DNA of 49,842 nucleotides, taken from the IMG/VR virus record IMGVR_UViG_3300007520_000027, positions 1 to 49,842 of that record; one strand, written 5' to 3'. Source of the stretch: a virus. The position numbers and the translations under genes are program-made. Below the pieces are notes generated by a model. It did not search any database and was not told the DNA's origin. It saw only the letters and a program-made list of their open reading frames with translations. Positions 1-8,351 of the stretch are shown here, piece by piece (the first letter of the stretch is position 1; the number at the start of each line of letters is the position of its first letter).

Positions 1-2
1 AC

Positions 3-2423
3 GTTGAAACGATCAAGACTCAGGCCGTAACTCTTGCGGGCGGTATCACCTTCCCGGCTGCGACTGTTGCTAGCACTACAAACATTACTGCCGGAACTAT
101 TGCGACCGTCACAAACTTGACCAACGCCCCGACCGCAGGCGACTTGACCGCGACGATGAAAACCAGCGTAACCACGGCTGCTACGGCGTCTACGCCAATC
201 GCGGCTAGTGTAACAGGTGCAGTAGGCAGCGTTGTTGGACATACTCCACAGACCGGAGACACCTTCGCATTAGCGAATGGAACGACCGGATTCGCGGCTA
301 TTGACACTGTAGTTGACGCAATCCTTATAGACACCGCCGAAATCGGTGCTGCTGGTGCTGGCTTGACAGCAATATCTTGGAATGCAGCATGGGACGCCGA
401 AGTTCAAAGCGAAGTAGCTGACGCACTAGTTGTTTACGATGCACTTATTCCTGGTGATCTACCAACAAACTTCTCATTGCTAGGAATAAACGGCAGCGGA
501 CATATAAATCGTGTGGTATTATCCGACACGCTTACAACCTATACCGGCAATTCACTACAAACTGCAGATCACACGACAGCGATAGCCGCAGTTAAGGCGG
601 ACACAGCAGCAATACTCATCGACACTAATGAGCTTCAAGTTGACTGGATAAACGGCGGACGCCTCGATCTTCTTCTTGATGCAATTCCAACGACACCGAT
701 GAGAGGCACGGACAATGCTGCAACAGCCGCAAGTCTCTCCACTGCACAAGCCGACCTCGACATACTAACTGGCACCGACGGAGTGACGCTTGCTACAACG
801 CAAGGTAATTATGCACCTGCTACTACTACTGCATTGGCTACACACGATGCAAAATTAGATATTATAGATGGAATTGTAGATTCTATTATTATAGACACTA
901 TAGAAATTGGAATCGCTGGTGCCGGATTAACAAATGTTCCTTGGAATTCATCTTGGGACACAGAAGTACAGAGCGAGGTCTCAGACGCACTGGTTGCTCA
1001 TGGAGTTAGCACTCACTCTGCCGACGATGTTTGGGAAGTTGCAACAAGTGGACATCTGTCCACAGGAAGCACAGGAAAAGCTATTACCGACGCTGGGTCC
1101 GCTGGAGATCCTTGGGGGACTTCTTTACCAGGAGCTTATAACTCTGGAGAAGCAGGATATATAGTAGGAACAAATATAAATGCTTTAATAACAAGCAGAC
1201 TAGCTTCTTCTGCAATATCTCTTTCTTCTGGAAAAGTTACTGTTTTGACCAATGAAGATAAAACAGGTTATTATGTAGCAACTAGTGGTATTGTTGGAGC
1301 TTCTTTCTCTTCTTCTGCTATCTCTTCTATTCAAAGCGGATTAGGAACTTCTGCTAATCAAACATCTATTGAATCTAAAATAGATATTATTGACACTAAT
1401 GTTGACAGCGTTAAAATTATAGCAGACAAAATTAACGACACGCTTGAAGATGATGGCGGAACTTATAGATTTACAATAAACGCACTTGAACAAGCACCTG
1501 CATCTAGTGGTAGCTCTGCGGATGTTTGGACTACTTCTCTTCCTGGCTCATACACCATTGGCCAAGCTGGATATATATTAGGAACAAATCTAGATGACAT
1601 AGTTTCTGACAAAGCAACACAAGCGTCTGTAGATAACATTCCTACAAATACAGAATTTGCAATTAGAACACTTCCATCTGGCGAATACTCAAGATTTAAC
1701 CATCTAACTAATAATGTTAAATTAACATCTGATGGCTTTGACTTAGTAACAATAACCTCTAGTCAGTTATCTCAAATAAGGACAGAAGTAGATAATTCTC
1801 TTAGCGTTTATGATTCTCCAACTTTCACTGAAATGTCCTCTGCTTTTACTGAAATAAAAGGTGCTACCTGGAGCTCTTCTACAGACACTCTAGAAGCAAT
1901 GAGAAATCTAGATGATTCTATTTATATATTTGCATCTGGAAACAACGTAAACACGAATCTTCTTACTTTAAGAGTTCCAAATATCTTATCATTAGGAAAT
2001 ATTCAAATCGAAGCTAGTGGTGCATTAGCTTATTACGGAGCACTAAAGCCAACTATAGCCGGAAGAACATTAGACGTAGACTCAACAGGAGAGGCTGGTC
2101 TTGACTTTAAGAATATAAGCCAAGCAACATCTCCAACTACTCTTTCTAATATAACTATTCCAACTGTGACAAATTTGACAACTAATAATGACAAAACTGC
2201 ATATAAGTTATCTTCTGACGGACTAGATTCTATAAGCATAATAGGCCCAAGTGGCCCTGCTGCGGACTTTAGAGAAATGTTAATTCAAGTATGGAGAAGA
2301 TTCTATAAGAAGGTAACTATGACTTCTACGCAGATGAAGACCTATGCAGATGATAACTCAACCATAATAACAACACAAACTCTTTCTAATGATGGTACTA
2401 CGCAAACCCAAGGAGATGCATAA
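3..2423 (+). CDS. Fibre-like virion protein, 5' end outside the window
   Basis: The reading frame is open from the window edge, so the true start lies upstream; the TTG at 117 has no special claim to be the start. About 806 residues are visible. The sequence is rich in Ala, Ser, Thr and Gly and is low-complexity, with no membrane segment or signal peptide. It holds a repeated unit (ILIDT.EIG.AGAGL then WN..WD.EVQSEV) at nt 309-431 and 876-998, an NGGRLDLL motif near nt 650, and a C-terminal segment with WRRFYKK and DDGTTQT-like wording. I recall such units from fibre-like or decoration proteins of uncultured tailed phages; no enzyme motif is visible. The first 850 bases are clearly G+C-richer than the rest, which suggests mosaic origin. 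A virion surface role is inferred from composition and from the neck genes that follow. Confidence 0.6.
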   Translation, partial: VETIKTQAVTLAGGITFPAATVASTTNITAGTIATVTNLTNAPTAGDLTATMKTSVTTAATASTPIAASVTGAVGSVVGHTPQTGDTFALANGTTGFAAIDTVVDAILIDTAEIGAAGAGLTAISWNAAWDAEVQSEVADALVVYDALIPGDLPTNFSLLGINGSGHINRVVLSDTLTTYTGNSLQTADHTTAIAAVKADTAAILIDTNELQVDWINGGRLDLLLDAIPTTPMRGTDNAATAASLSTAQADLDILTGTDGVTLATTQGNYAPATTTALATHDAKLDIIDGIVDSIIIDTIEIGIAGAGLTNVPWNSSWDTEVQSEVSDALVAHGVSTHSADDVWEVATSGHLSTGSTGKAITDAGSAGDPWGTSLPGAYNSGEAGYIVGTNINALITSRLASSAISLSSGKVTVLTNEDKTGYYVATSGIVGASFSSSAISSIQSGLGTSANQTSIESKIDIIDTNVDSVKIIADKINDTLEDDGGTYRFTINALEQAPASSGSSADVWTTSLPGSYTIGQAGYILGTNLDDIVSDKATQASVDNIPTNTEFAIRTLPSGEYSRFNHLTNNVKLTSDGFDLVTITSSQLSQIRTEVDNSLSVYDSPTFTEMSSAFTEIKGATWSSSTDTLEAMRNLDDSIYIFASGNNVNTNLLTLRVPNILSLGNIQIEASGALAYYGALKPTIAGRTLDVDSTGEAGLDFKNISQATSPTTLSNITIPTVTNLTTNNDKTAYKLSSDGLDSISIIGPSGPAADFREMLIQVWRRFYKKVTMTSTQMKTYADDNSTIITTQTLSNDGTTQTQGDA
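309..431 (+). repeat. Protein repeat unit, copy 1 (G+C-rich codons)
   Basis: This is the first copy of a roughly 41-residue unit inside the fibre-like gene, reading VVDAILIDTAEIG.AGAGL and then WDAEVQSEV.DALV. Copy 2 is at 876-998. The protein match is close, but many codons differ at third positions. Confidence 0.75.
876..998 (+). repeat. Protein repeat unit, copy 2 (A+T-rich codons)
   Basis: This is the second copy of the unit at 309-431, reading VDSIIIDTIEIG.AGAGL and WDTEVQSEVSDALV. It uses A/T-ending codons (ATT ATT ATA, GGA) where copy 1 uses G/C-ending ones. Confidence 0.75.
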
Positions 2424-2424
2424 T

Positions 2425-2616
2425 ATGCGATTAGTGCCAGATCTAACTAAAGCAATAAATTCTGCTACTAATAGAGCTGTTTGGCTAACTATTCCATTTG
2501 ACTTAGTGATTACAGAAACAGCTATTCTTATTGGATATAGATATTTACTAAAATTTGAAGACGTTGCTATTATAAATAAAATTAATATTCCGTCAGAAAT
2601 TATAAAGAGTATATAA
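2425..2616 (+). CDS. Small hypothetical protein (63 aa)
   Basis: The product is unrecognised. I chose the ATG at 2425 because AGGAG at 2411-2415 sits nine bases before it and it follows the previous stop by one base; a longer reading from 2389 would run inside the fibre gene. The protein starts MRLVPDLTKA, has a mildly hydrophobic middle (AVWLTIPFDLV) and no Cys or catalytic motif. It lies between the fibre-like gene and a run of short virion genes and is probably co-translated with them. A structural or assembly role is inferred from position only. Confidence 0.55.
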   Translation: MRLVPDLTKAINSATNRAVWLTIPFDLVITETAILIGYRYLLKFEDVAIINKINIPSEIIKSI

Positions 2617-2618
2617 TT

Positions 2619-2972
2619 ATGAGAAAGAAAATACCACAATATTCCGACGCAGTAATTAGATTTGAAGATCTTCATTATAACGTAGTTCCAACTGGAATAG
2701 ATTTAACAGAAATAGATACATTTATATGTTCTGTTGCTAAGTCTCGGGTGAATGCTTCTGGAGTTAATTTAGTACAAATAGAATATCCTGCTTCGTCTGG
2801 AAGATTCACAATTAATAACGAAGATAAATTTGTTGATGTCCAGTTTTTATCCACAGAAATAGGAGAAGATACTGGGTGTTATTATACTAATCTATGGCTA
2901 GTCAAAAATGGTGTTTATATGACTCATGTAGTAAAAGAATTTGAAATAGTTCAAGCAGTAACTTACGCATAA
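2619..2972 (+). CDS. Hypothetical virion-region protein (117 aa)
   Basis: No family was recognised. It begins MRKKIPQYSDAVIRF two bases after the upstream stop and is followed 11 bases later by the next gene. The pattern of alternating hydrophobic residues, short strands and Gly/Asn turns (for example NLWLVKNGVYMTH) suggests a small beta-sandwich, as in head or neck accessory proteins and fibre-domain proteins. It has no transmembrane segment and no enzymatic motif. Tight packing supports expression in the same late transcript as its neighbours. Confidence 0.55.
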   Translation: MRKKIPQYSDAVIRFEDLHYNVVPTGIDLTEIDTFICSVAKSRVNASGVNLVQIEYPASSGRFTINNEDKFVDVQFLSTEIGEDTGCYYTNLWLVKNGVYMTHVVKEFEIVQAVTYA

Positions 2973-2983
2973 GGCGAAACACA

Positions 2984-3541
2984 ATGGCAACATGGGATGA
3001 AGTATTACCAATTATTGTTAGAAACCTTATTAATGATCTAGATCAAGATAGCTATAGATTTGATAATTGCAGAATAAAACAAGCTATCGTCATTGCTGCA
3101 TTATTAAGCACACAAGATTTTTCTTATAATCAAAGTTATTCTTTTGATATAGTGGACAATCTAATAACTCCCGATCCTCTTTCTTCTTCAACCTATGATG
3201 CAGAAGCAATAACTTTGTTCTCCTTAAGAGCCGCGTGTATGTTAGATGTTAATAAGTATCAAGATGGCGTAAATTCTGGATTAGGGCTGCGAGTTAAAGA
3301 CGGAGATTCTGAAATTGACACAAGAGAGCAGGCTAAGAATTTTCAAGACATGTTAACAATCAAAGCCGGCCCATGTGGCACTTATCAAGCAATAGTCACA
3401 GAGAAAGAATTTAAAAATAGCATGAACAGAGGAGGAGCGGTTCTTACTCCATTCAGTCATGAAGATTTTTCTCATTCTGGTATGTCCTTTGGATCTGCTA
3501 TGTTTAGTGCTTTCGATAATTATTGTAGGAGTATTAGATAA
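2984..3541 (+). CDS. Putative head-tail connector (neck) protein (185 aa)
   Basis: The product starts MATWDEVLPIIVRNLIND. Its N-terminal two-thirds read as amphipathic helices (residues 1-50 and 80-135), which fits the helical adaptor proteins that stack below the portal in tailed phages, but no diagnostic motif is present. It is the first of three consecutive genes (185, 155 and 280 aa) placed before the tail tube, where connector, head-closure and tail-terminator proteins normally lie. Its stop codon shares a base with the next start (TAATG at 3539-3543), indicating coupled translation. The connector assignment rests on gene order and helical content. Confidence 0.4.
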   Translation: MATWDEVLPIIVRNLINDLDQDSYRFDNCRIKQAIVIAALLSTQDFSYNQSYSFDIVDNLITPDPLSSSTYDAEAITLFSLRAACMLDVNKYQDGVNSGLGLRVKDGDSEIDTREQAKNFQDMLTIKAGPCGTYQAIVTEKEFKNSMNRGGAVLTPFSHEDFSHSGMSFGSAMFSAFDNYCRSIR

Positions 3542-4008
3542 TGGCACTGCCAGATTTAACAAAAGTTGTTCCTATTTATAGGGCACACATTGATAATTTT
3601 ATTAATTCTTTAGGTAAGAATATTAAGGTTGTTTTTGAAACGACTGTTGAAAATGTCAGCGATGGATTTAATGATCCAATGCGTCCTAATTCTATCAAAA
3701 AGCCAGACTACAAAACCACCACAGACGATGGAAAACCAACGACTACAGAAAATTATAAAATTATAAAAGGATTAATTCAATATAATCCCAAAGACTTTGT
3801 TAATTTTGGCGTTAACATTGAAGATAATAATAATGTAATTAGAGTTAAAACTTTTTTAGCAGATTTGCAATATTTAGTTCGTTGTCAATATATTATTCCA
3901 AACTTCGATTCTGATGATTTATTGCTTCAAAAATTTAAATTGATAAGAGCTCCTATTCCAAGAGGTATTCTGCACGATTATTATGCCTATACTTATTGGC
4001 AAGGATAA
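3541..4008 (+). CDS. Putative head-closure / neck protein (155 aa)
   Basis: The start codon overlaps the previous stop as TAATG, so it is probably translated by reinitiation. The protein is mixed alpha/beta: an N-terminal helix (VPIYRAHIDNFINSLG), a polar Lys/Thr-rich loop near residues 55-75, then a stretch reading like beta-strands of a barrel (IIKGLIQYNPKDFVNFG and VIRVKTFLADL). Tail-proximal closure proteins are often small barrels with a long loop, which fits, and the gene stands in the usual place for one. No sequence signature proves it; a minor capsid or tail-completion role is equally possible. Confidence 0.4.
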   Translation: MALPDLTKVVPIYRAHIDNFINSLGKNIKVVFETTVENVSDGFNDPMRPNSIKKPDYKTTTDDGKPTTTENYKIIKGLIQYNPKDFVNFGVNIEDNNNVIRVKTFLADLQYLVRCQYIIPNFDSDDLLLQKFKLIRAPIPRGILHDYYAYTYWQG

Positions 4009-4011
4009 ATC

Positions 4012-4854
4012 ATGGCTTCTCAAATAGGAAGATCTACAAAGATAGATATAAGAACTAGCTTAGATACTAAGATAGCTAGGGCTTTTCAACAAAAAATATT
4101 AAAAAAAATAGATACCATTATAAGATCATGTTCTGCTCAATTAAAAGTACACATAGGGAAAGAATTTATAAATAACAAAGTTATCCAGAGCATACTAGGT
4201 AAAGTTACATCTGGAGATGGACTAACTTTACGCGGTGAGTTTGGTTTAACACTCCCTATGGCAAGGGACGCGACTAGTACATTAATTAGTGTTATAGCTG
4301 ATAAAACTAAGGTTGTTCAGTCAAAAAATTCTATATTAAAAAATTCAACATCTTCCACTGTTAGAAATTTGTTATTTTTCCTAACAATAGAAGTTCCAGA
4401 CACATCAGAAATAATGAAAAGTATTCCATTTGGAGAAGAGCCATTCTCCTATGTTAGCAAGAAGAAAGTTAGAAAGAAAAGAAAAAGAGGACAAAAAGGA
4501 TCTACAAAAATAATAACTTCTCCAAGATCAACAGAAGCTAATGCTCTTATACAATGGTTCACTTGGCTAATGTATCCTCGGTTAAACTTGTTTCAAGAAC
4601 AGTTGTTTGATTTTGACATAGATGACTTTGGTATAATGAAAAGAAAAACTAATCTATCTAGATCAGGAGAAGCCGTAATGGTAAGAGGCTCTAAGAGATC
4701 TGTTAGATTCCCATATTCTCTTCCTAAGTTTATAGTTCCAAATGGTGATTCTGAAAACTTTATAGAAGATTTTTTTAGAACAAAGTCTAATAAAGATGAT
4801 ATGATAGCGTTAGTTAAAAGAATTTTCAAAAGCAAAGTAAGAGGATTAAGATAA
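4012..4854 (+). CDS. Putative tail-completion / neck protein (280 aa)
   Basis: The ATG at 4012 follows the preceding stop by three bases, and the stop abuts the next ATG at 4855. The protein has a strongly basic middle (VRKKRKRGQKG around residues 154-164) and long helices in the N-terminal 60 residues (IARAFQQKILKKIDTII). It lacks Cys-rich or nuclease motifs. Basic neck proteins can contact DNA or the negatively charged portal crown, but that is inference. The family was not recognised; neck assignment rests on order (connector, closure, this gene, virion protein, tube). Confidence 0.4.
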   Translation: MASQIGRSTKIDIRTSLDTKIARAFQQKILKKIDTIIRSCSAQLKVHIGKEFINNKVIQSILGKVTSGDGLTLRGEFGLTLPMARDATSTLISVIADKTKVVQSKNSILKNSTSSTVRNLLFFLTIEVPDTSEIMKSIPFGEEPFSYVSKKKVRKKRKRGQKGSTKIITSPRSTEANALIQWFTWLMYPRLNLFQEQLFDFDIDDFGIMKRKTNLSRSGEAVMVRGSKRSVRFPYSLPKFIVPNGDSENFIEDFFRTKSNKDDMIALVKRIFKSKVRGLR

Positions 4855-5793
4855 ATGGCTATATTAAAAACAAATAATAGTTTTTATAAATACGACTCTA
4901 GCGATATTTTGTCTAGCAATTTAGTTAATATGCTTTCTTATGGACTTTTAGAGACAGGAGCATTTACAAATGTAATATTTAATAGTGCTATGTCTGGATA
5001 TACTACTCTAAAAACTTCTTATGATGACAGGACTGGTGGATCTAGATATACTTATGAAGGACTAGGGCCATCGTGGAATTGGGAAAAAAATATTTCCTTG
5101 ATAGAAGGAACTCTTCAACCATTTGTGCCGTCTGGAGTCTTTGTTAATAATGTATTTTATTTAACAAGCACAACGTCTGGAACATATGGCCATCATATTG
5201 ATTTTCAAAATGGAAGAGTTATATTTTCTAGCAAATTATCAAAAACAGATGTTGTTAAGTGCGAATATTCTTTTAAAGATATTGCTATTTATTTAAGCGA
5301 TTCTCCTCAGTGGAAAACAATAATAAACGAATATCAATCAAAATTTGATAATATTTCAGACAATAATCCCTCTGGAATATCCATGATCTTAAAAGACAAA
5401 AGAGTTTGGCTTCCATGCATTGTAATAGAAAATGAAAATAATTCTAGAAGAGGATTAATGCTTGGGGGGGGAGAGATAGAAGAACATCGGGTTTATTATC
5501 ATATATTCTCCGATCTTCCTTTTTCTAATAGAAAACTTTGTGACTTATTAAATAATCAACAGCAAACAGTTATTAATCTGTATAATATAAATACCGCTCC
5601 TTTTCCATATGAGTACAATGGAAGCCTTAATCCTTCTGGATTAGACTATAAAAACTTGTCTACTGGAGAACATTTTTGGACACACGCTTTTATTAGTAAA
5701 AGTACTGGCGGACCAATAGAGAGCAAATTTGATCTATACAGAGGCGAGATTGTCCAAGATATAGAATTAGACAGATATATTTACACATATTAA
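4855..5793 (+). CDS. Virion structural protein upstream of the tail tube (312 aa)
   Basis: The start immediately follows the previous stop. The product is rich in Tyr, Asn, Ser and Gly with predicted beta structure throughout (for example SRYTYEGLGPSWNWEK and GVFVNNVFYLTSTTSG) and no membrane span. It sits where contractile phages often keep the sheath gene, but at 312 residues and with no sheath-like features it is not a sheath. It encodes MLGGGE across an uninterrupted run of eight G at 5464-5471, unusual in this AT-rich sequence. About 50 non-coding bases follow, with a possible promoter. The function is unknown; a tail-terminator or adaptor role is a guess. Confidence 0.5.
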   Translation: MAILKTNNSFYKYDSSDILSSNLVNMLSYGLLETGAFTNVIFNSAMSGYTTLKTSYDDRTGGSRYTYEGLGPSWNWEKNISLIEGTLQPFVPSGVFVNNVFYLTSTTSGTYGHHIDFQNGRVIFSSKLSKTDVVKCEYSFKDIAIYLSDSPQWKTIINEYQSKFDNISDNNPSGISMILKDKRVWLPCIVIENENNSRRGLMLGGGEIEEHRVYYHIFSDLPFSNRKLCDLLNNQQQTVINLYNINTAPFPYEYNGSLNPSGLDYKNLSTGEHFWTHAFISKSTGGPIESKFDLYRGEIVQDIELDRYIYTY

Positions 5794-5802
5794 TTTTATG
5801 CA

Positions 5803-5812
5803 TGTATATAAT
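5803..5812 (+). promoter_or_regulatory. Candidate late promoter element TGTATATA (copy 1)
   Basis: TGTATATA followed by AT contains TATAAT (5807-5812) in the 49-base gap before the miniprotein and tail tube genes. The same octamer appears in the other two sizeable late gaps (7143 and 22742). There is no good -35 box at normal spacing, which would fit a phage-specific late sigma factor; this is inference. Confidence 0.4.
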
Positions 5813-5842
5813 TATACGTTAAATGTCTAATAAAGGACACAG

Positions 5843-6034
5843 ATGTCTACAAGAGAAAATTATTTAAAGCACAAAACAATACTTGTAAACAGGTATTGTA
5901 ATGTATGCAATAAACAATTAACTAAATTTCAAAAGACATTAGGAAATCAATCAGTTTGCCCTTGTTATAATTACAAATTTCCTAAAAATGTATTAACCAC
6001 CAATATAGAACAATTAAAGTCATTAGGAGTTTAA
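5843..6034 (+). CDS. Cys-rich miniprotein, possible zinc knuckle (63 aa)
   Basis: The ATG at 5843 has AAAGGA at 5832-5837 in front, a good ribosome binding site. The short basic protein holds YCNVCNKQ (C-x2-C) and VCPCYNY (C-x-C) about 20 residues apart, so four Cys could bind one zinc. There is no other recognisable domain. It lies three bases before the tail tube gene and downstream of a candidate late promoter, so it is probably made in large amounts with the tube. A role in tube folding, late regulation or host takeover cannot be separated from the sequence. Confidence 0.6.
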   Translation: MSTRENYLKHKTILVNRYCNVCNKQLTKFQKTLGNQSVCPCYNYKFPKNVLTTNIEQLKSLGV

Positions 6035-6037
6035 AAT

Positions 6038-7084
6038 ATGAGCAATTTCCGCGTACATTATCCAGTCCACTATATAGCACTAGGACCATTTGCATCAGCT
6101 TCTGGAACCGAAATTCACGGTTTGCAGAGCGTTAGTATGAACACTAGCTATAATGTTGAGCAAGTTTTCGAACTAGGTCAGTTAGAAATTTATGAAAATA
6201 TTGAGAATGTTCCCGATGTAGAAGTAACGGTTAACAAGGTGCTTGATGGTCATCCTTTGATTTATCACTTAGCAACACCACTTGCTACACAAAATACATT
6301 AGTAAATCGTTCAAACCAACGATGTGATGCATTTTTGTCTATCTTTAGTGATGCTCAAGATAACTCAAGCGGCGTTCCTATCGTACAAGCTTATTGCTCT
6401 GGACTATATGTCAATTCTTTAAACTACACCCTTCCCGTAGAAGGCAACTGCACAGAAGAAGTAAGTCTTATCGGCAACGATAAAATTTGGATTTCTTCTT
6501 CGGGAACTGTTTGGCACGGCAAGGTTGGATACGCTTTTAATGGTCACTTCACGACTGGTACTGACTCTCCGTTCGGAAGCGAAAGAGTTCAACGAAGACA
6601 GATGGTTAAAATGGGTCCGGCACCTACTGGATCGATTTGGCCAACTCAGATTCCTGGGATGACCACCGTTGCGGGTAGTGGTTTCAACCTCACCAGTGCT
6701 GGCCAATTCGGGGCTCACTTGCAAGATGTAACTATATCTGTTAGTCTTAACAGAGAAGATTTATTTGAACTAGGCCGAAGAAAACCATATTACAGATATG
6801 CTTCATTCCCAACTTCAGTGGATTGTACAATCAATCTTACTGCGGGCGGAAGTCTCCCCGGAGACATGATTGAAGCAGACAGTGATGCAGAAAACTTAAC
6901 CGATGAAGCAATTGTGATTAAGCTTGAAGATTCTACTATCTTTGATCTTGGTCCTAGAAACAAACTTCTGAGCGTTACTTATTCTGGTGGCGATTCTAGT
7001 GGTGGCGTAGCTACAATCTCTTATAATTACCAGAACTTTAATAGATTGAATGTCACTAGTGATAACGATCCAGCGAGTCTGTAA
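6038..7084 (+). CDS. Major tail tube protein (candidate)
   Basis: The 348-residue product has the traits of a tail tube subunit: repeated beta-strand segments, a Gly/Ser/Thr-rich composition and two similar halves. Both halves carry a QDVTISVSLNREDLFELG-like signature (SVSMNTSYNVEQVFELGQ near residue 30 and ISVSLNREDLFELGRR near residue 235), as in tubes built from duplicated barrels. AGGAG at 6025-6029 precedes the start by eight bases. The codons are visibly richer in G+C than in neighbouring genes, as expected for an abundant protein. A strong terminator follows directly. The position before the tape measure block fits the usual tailed-phage order. A specific family match could not be tested. 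Confidence 0.7.
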   Translation: MSNFRVHYPVHYIALGPFASASGTEIHGLQSVSMNTSYNVEQVFELGQLEIYENIENVPDVEVTVNKVLDGHPLIYHLATPLATQNTLVNRSNQRCDAFLSIFSDAQDNSSGVPIVQAYCSGLYVNSLNYTLPVEGNCTEEVSLIGNDKIWISSSGTVWHGKVGYAFNGHFTTGTDSPFGSERVQRRQMVKMGPAPTGSIWPTQIPGMTTVAGSGFNLTSAGQFGAHLQDVTISVSLNREDLFELGRRKPYYRYASFPTSVDCTINLTAGGSLPGDMIEADSDAENLTDEAIVIKLEDSTIFDLGPRNKLLSVTYSGGDSSGGVATISYNYQNFNRLNVTSDNDPASL

Positions 7085-7113
7085 TTCAAAGTAAAAAATT
7101 TAATAAAACATAG

Positions 7114-7143
7114 AAATATCTCGTGGAAACACGAGATATTTTT
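7114..7143 (+). terminator. Rho-independent terminator after the tail tube gene
   Basis: A perfect 12-bp stem (AAATATCTCGTG with CACGAGATATTT) closes a GAAA tetraloop and runs into a T tract ending at 7143. It lies 29 bases after the tube stop, so it can end or attenuate the abundant tube transcript before the tail-assembly genes. Confidence 0.85.
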
Positions 7144-7150
7144 GTATATA
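7143..7150 (+). promoter_or_regulatory. Candidate late promoter element TGTATATA (copy 2)
   Basis: The octamer begins at the last T of the terminator tract, as if transcription restarts for the tail-assembly and tape measure genes. It matches copies at 5803 and 22742. The next well-supported start is at 7307, leaving a leader of about 150 bases. Confidence 0.4.
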
Positions 7151-7155
7151 TCTTT

Positions 7156-7341
7156 ATGAAAATCATTTTGTTATACAAATGGACTGATAAAAACAGACTA
7201 GATATTATTGAAATAGATAATATTAATGCTAATATAATGATAAGTTTAGGAATAGCGATTATTTATAATGATTATATTTATAAATACTTAAAAGAAAAGG
7301 AAGCATATGAATTCTCAGGACAGACAAAGGCTAGTTCGTAG
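7156..7341 (+). CDS. Doubtful small ORF in the post-tube gap (61 aa)
   Basis: An ATG at 7156 opens a 61-codon frame (MKIILLYKWTDKNRLDII) that overlaps the start of the following gene by 35 bases. No ribosome binding site is visible, and the ATG sits only five bases after the TGTATATA element, so a transcript from that element would have almost no leader. A longer version from a GTG at 7123 would begin inside the terminator hairpin. The region may simply be a leader; I list it because it is the only coding candidate in the longest gene-free stretch. Confidence 0.25.
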   Translation: MKIILLYKWTDKNRLDIIEIDNINANIMISLGIAIIYNDYIYKYLKEKEAYEFSGQTKASS

Positions 7342-8350
7342 AATATTGAATGGTTATCTTTATACAGATGTTTATTTTAAACAAGTTCCCTACAAAGTAA
7401 AATTTGTTGATCCAAGTCCAGAAATATTGTCTGAAATAGATTATGAAATAGACAAGATAAACAAAGACGCAGAAGATTTAATGTCATTAGAAGAATCTTA
7501 TGAAATACTAACAAAAGAAGGACAATGGAGCGACAATCAGGATATAGAACTTGATAAACTGAAAATAGATATGAAACTTCTTAATAGCAGATTGCTTCAA
7601 TGCAAATTCAAGCTTATTGAAAAAAGAAACATAGAAAGCATCATTGAGAAGAGAAAGGTCAGAATAATAGACCTAGAGGAAAAAAAGAATGCATTGTATA
7701 ATAACACAAAAGAACATTTTTTAGATCATTCTTTTAAAAAACTATTAATATCAAGAATTACTCATGGTTTGTCTGTTGAGACCATGCGGTTATCGGGTAT
7801 GCTAGAAACTTTGATTGTATGTTATTATAAGGATAATTTTATAAGCGAAAAGGTAATCAGAGAGTTGGCCAGATCAGATCCATGGCGTATCTTTTGGATT
7901 ACCAGCAAAACAACATCCACTCCTCTCTTTAGGAACCCCGTGGGTGACATGACAGACTTGCAATACATATTAGTTAGCTGGAGCAGGATATATGATTATG
8001 CATTTGAACATTCAGAATCTCCCGGAGACGATATTATAAATAATGATATCGAATTTGACGCTTGGTATCAAAGCGAATGTGATAAATCAAAACAAAGACA
8101 AAAAACTGTTAGCTCTGGAATTAGCAATGGAAAATTCAGCACGTCTGAATTGTTTATTCCGGCAGACATAGAAGGAGCACAGAAAGTATATGAGCTTAAT
8201 GATCCAGTAACTAGAAAGAAAATTAAGAATAGACAAAAAATTATCGAAAAAGAACAATATATAGCAGAAGGAGATTTGCCAGATGTTCGTAAGGAAATTA
8301 TGATGCACGCAAACAAAATGGCTGGACAGAAGATAAAAGAAAGAGGATAA
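7307..8350 (+). CDS. Tail-assembly region protein with coiled coil (347 aa)
   Basis: The ATG at 7307 is preceded by AAGGAAG at 7297-7303. Residues of about 35-135 are very rich in Glu, Lys, Leu and Ile with heptad-like spacing (SEIDYEIDKINKDAEDL and later IIEKRKVRIIDLEEKK), so a long coiled coil is likely. A second domain (residues 140-245) is helical with conserved-looking aromatic residues (ARSDPWRIFWITSK), and the tail is basic and charged. No catalytic motif was seen. It lies between the tail tube and tape measure genes, where assembly chaperones are usual; it may instead be a minor tail component. Confidence 0.45.
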   Translation: MNSQDRQRLVRRILNGYLYTDVYFKQVPYKVKFVDPSPEILSEIDYEIDKINKDAEDLMSLEESYEILTKEGQWSDNQDIELDKLKIDMKLLNSRLLQCKFKLIEKRNIESIIEKRKVRIIDLEEKKNALYNNTKEHFLDHSFKKLLISRITHGLSVETMRLSGMLETLIVCYYKDNFISEKVIRELARSDPWRIFWITSKTTSTPLFRNPVGDMTDLQYILVSWSRIYDYAFEHSESPGDDIINNDIEFDAWYQSECDKSKQRQKTVSSGISNGKFSTSELFIPADIEGAQKVYELNDPVTRKKIKNRQKIIEKEQYIAEGDLPDVRKEIMMHANKMAGQKIKERG

Positions 8351-8351
8351 A

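Noticed and set aside
4855-5793. Tail sheath gene beside the tail tube
   Set aside because: The product is only 312 residues and shows none of the usual sheath features, so no contractile tail is claimed.
7123-7341. GTG start within the terminator hairpin for the small ORF
   Set aside because: The GTG lies in the stem of the terminator; translation from there is unlikely.
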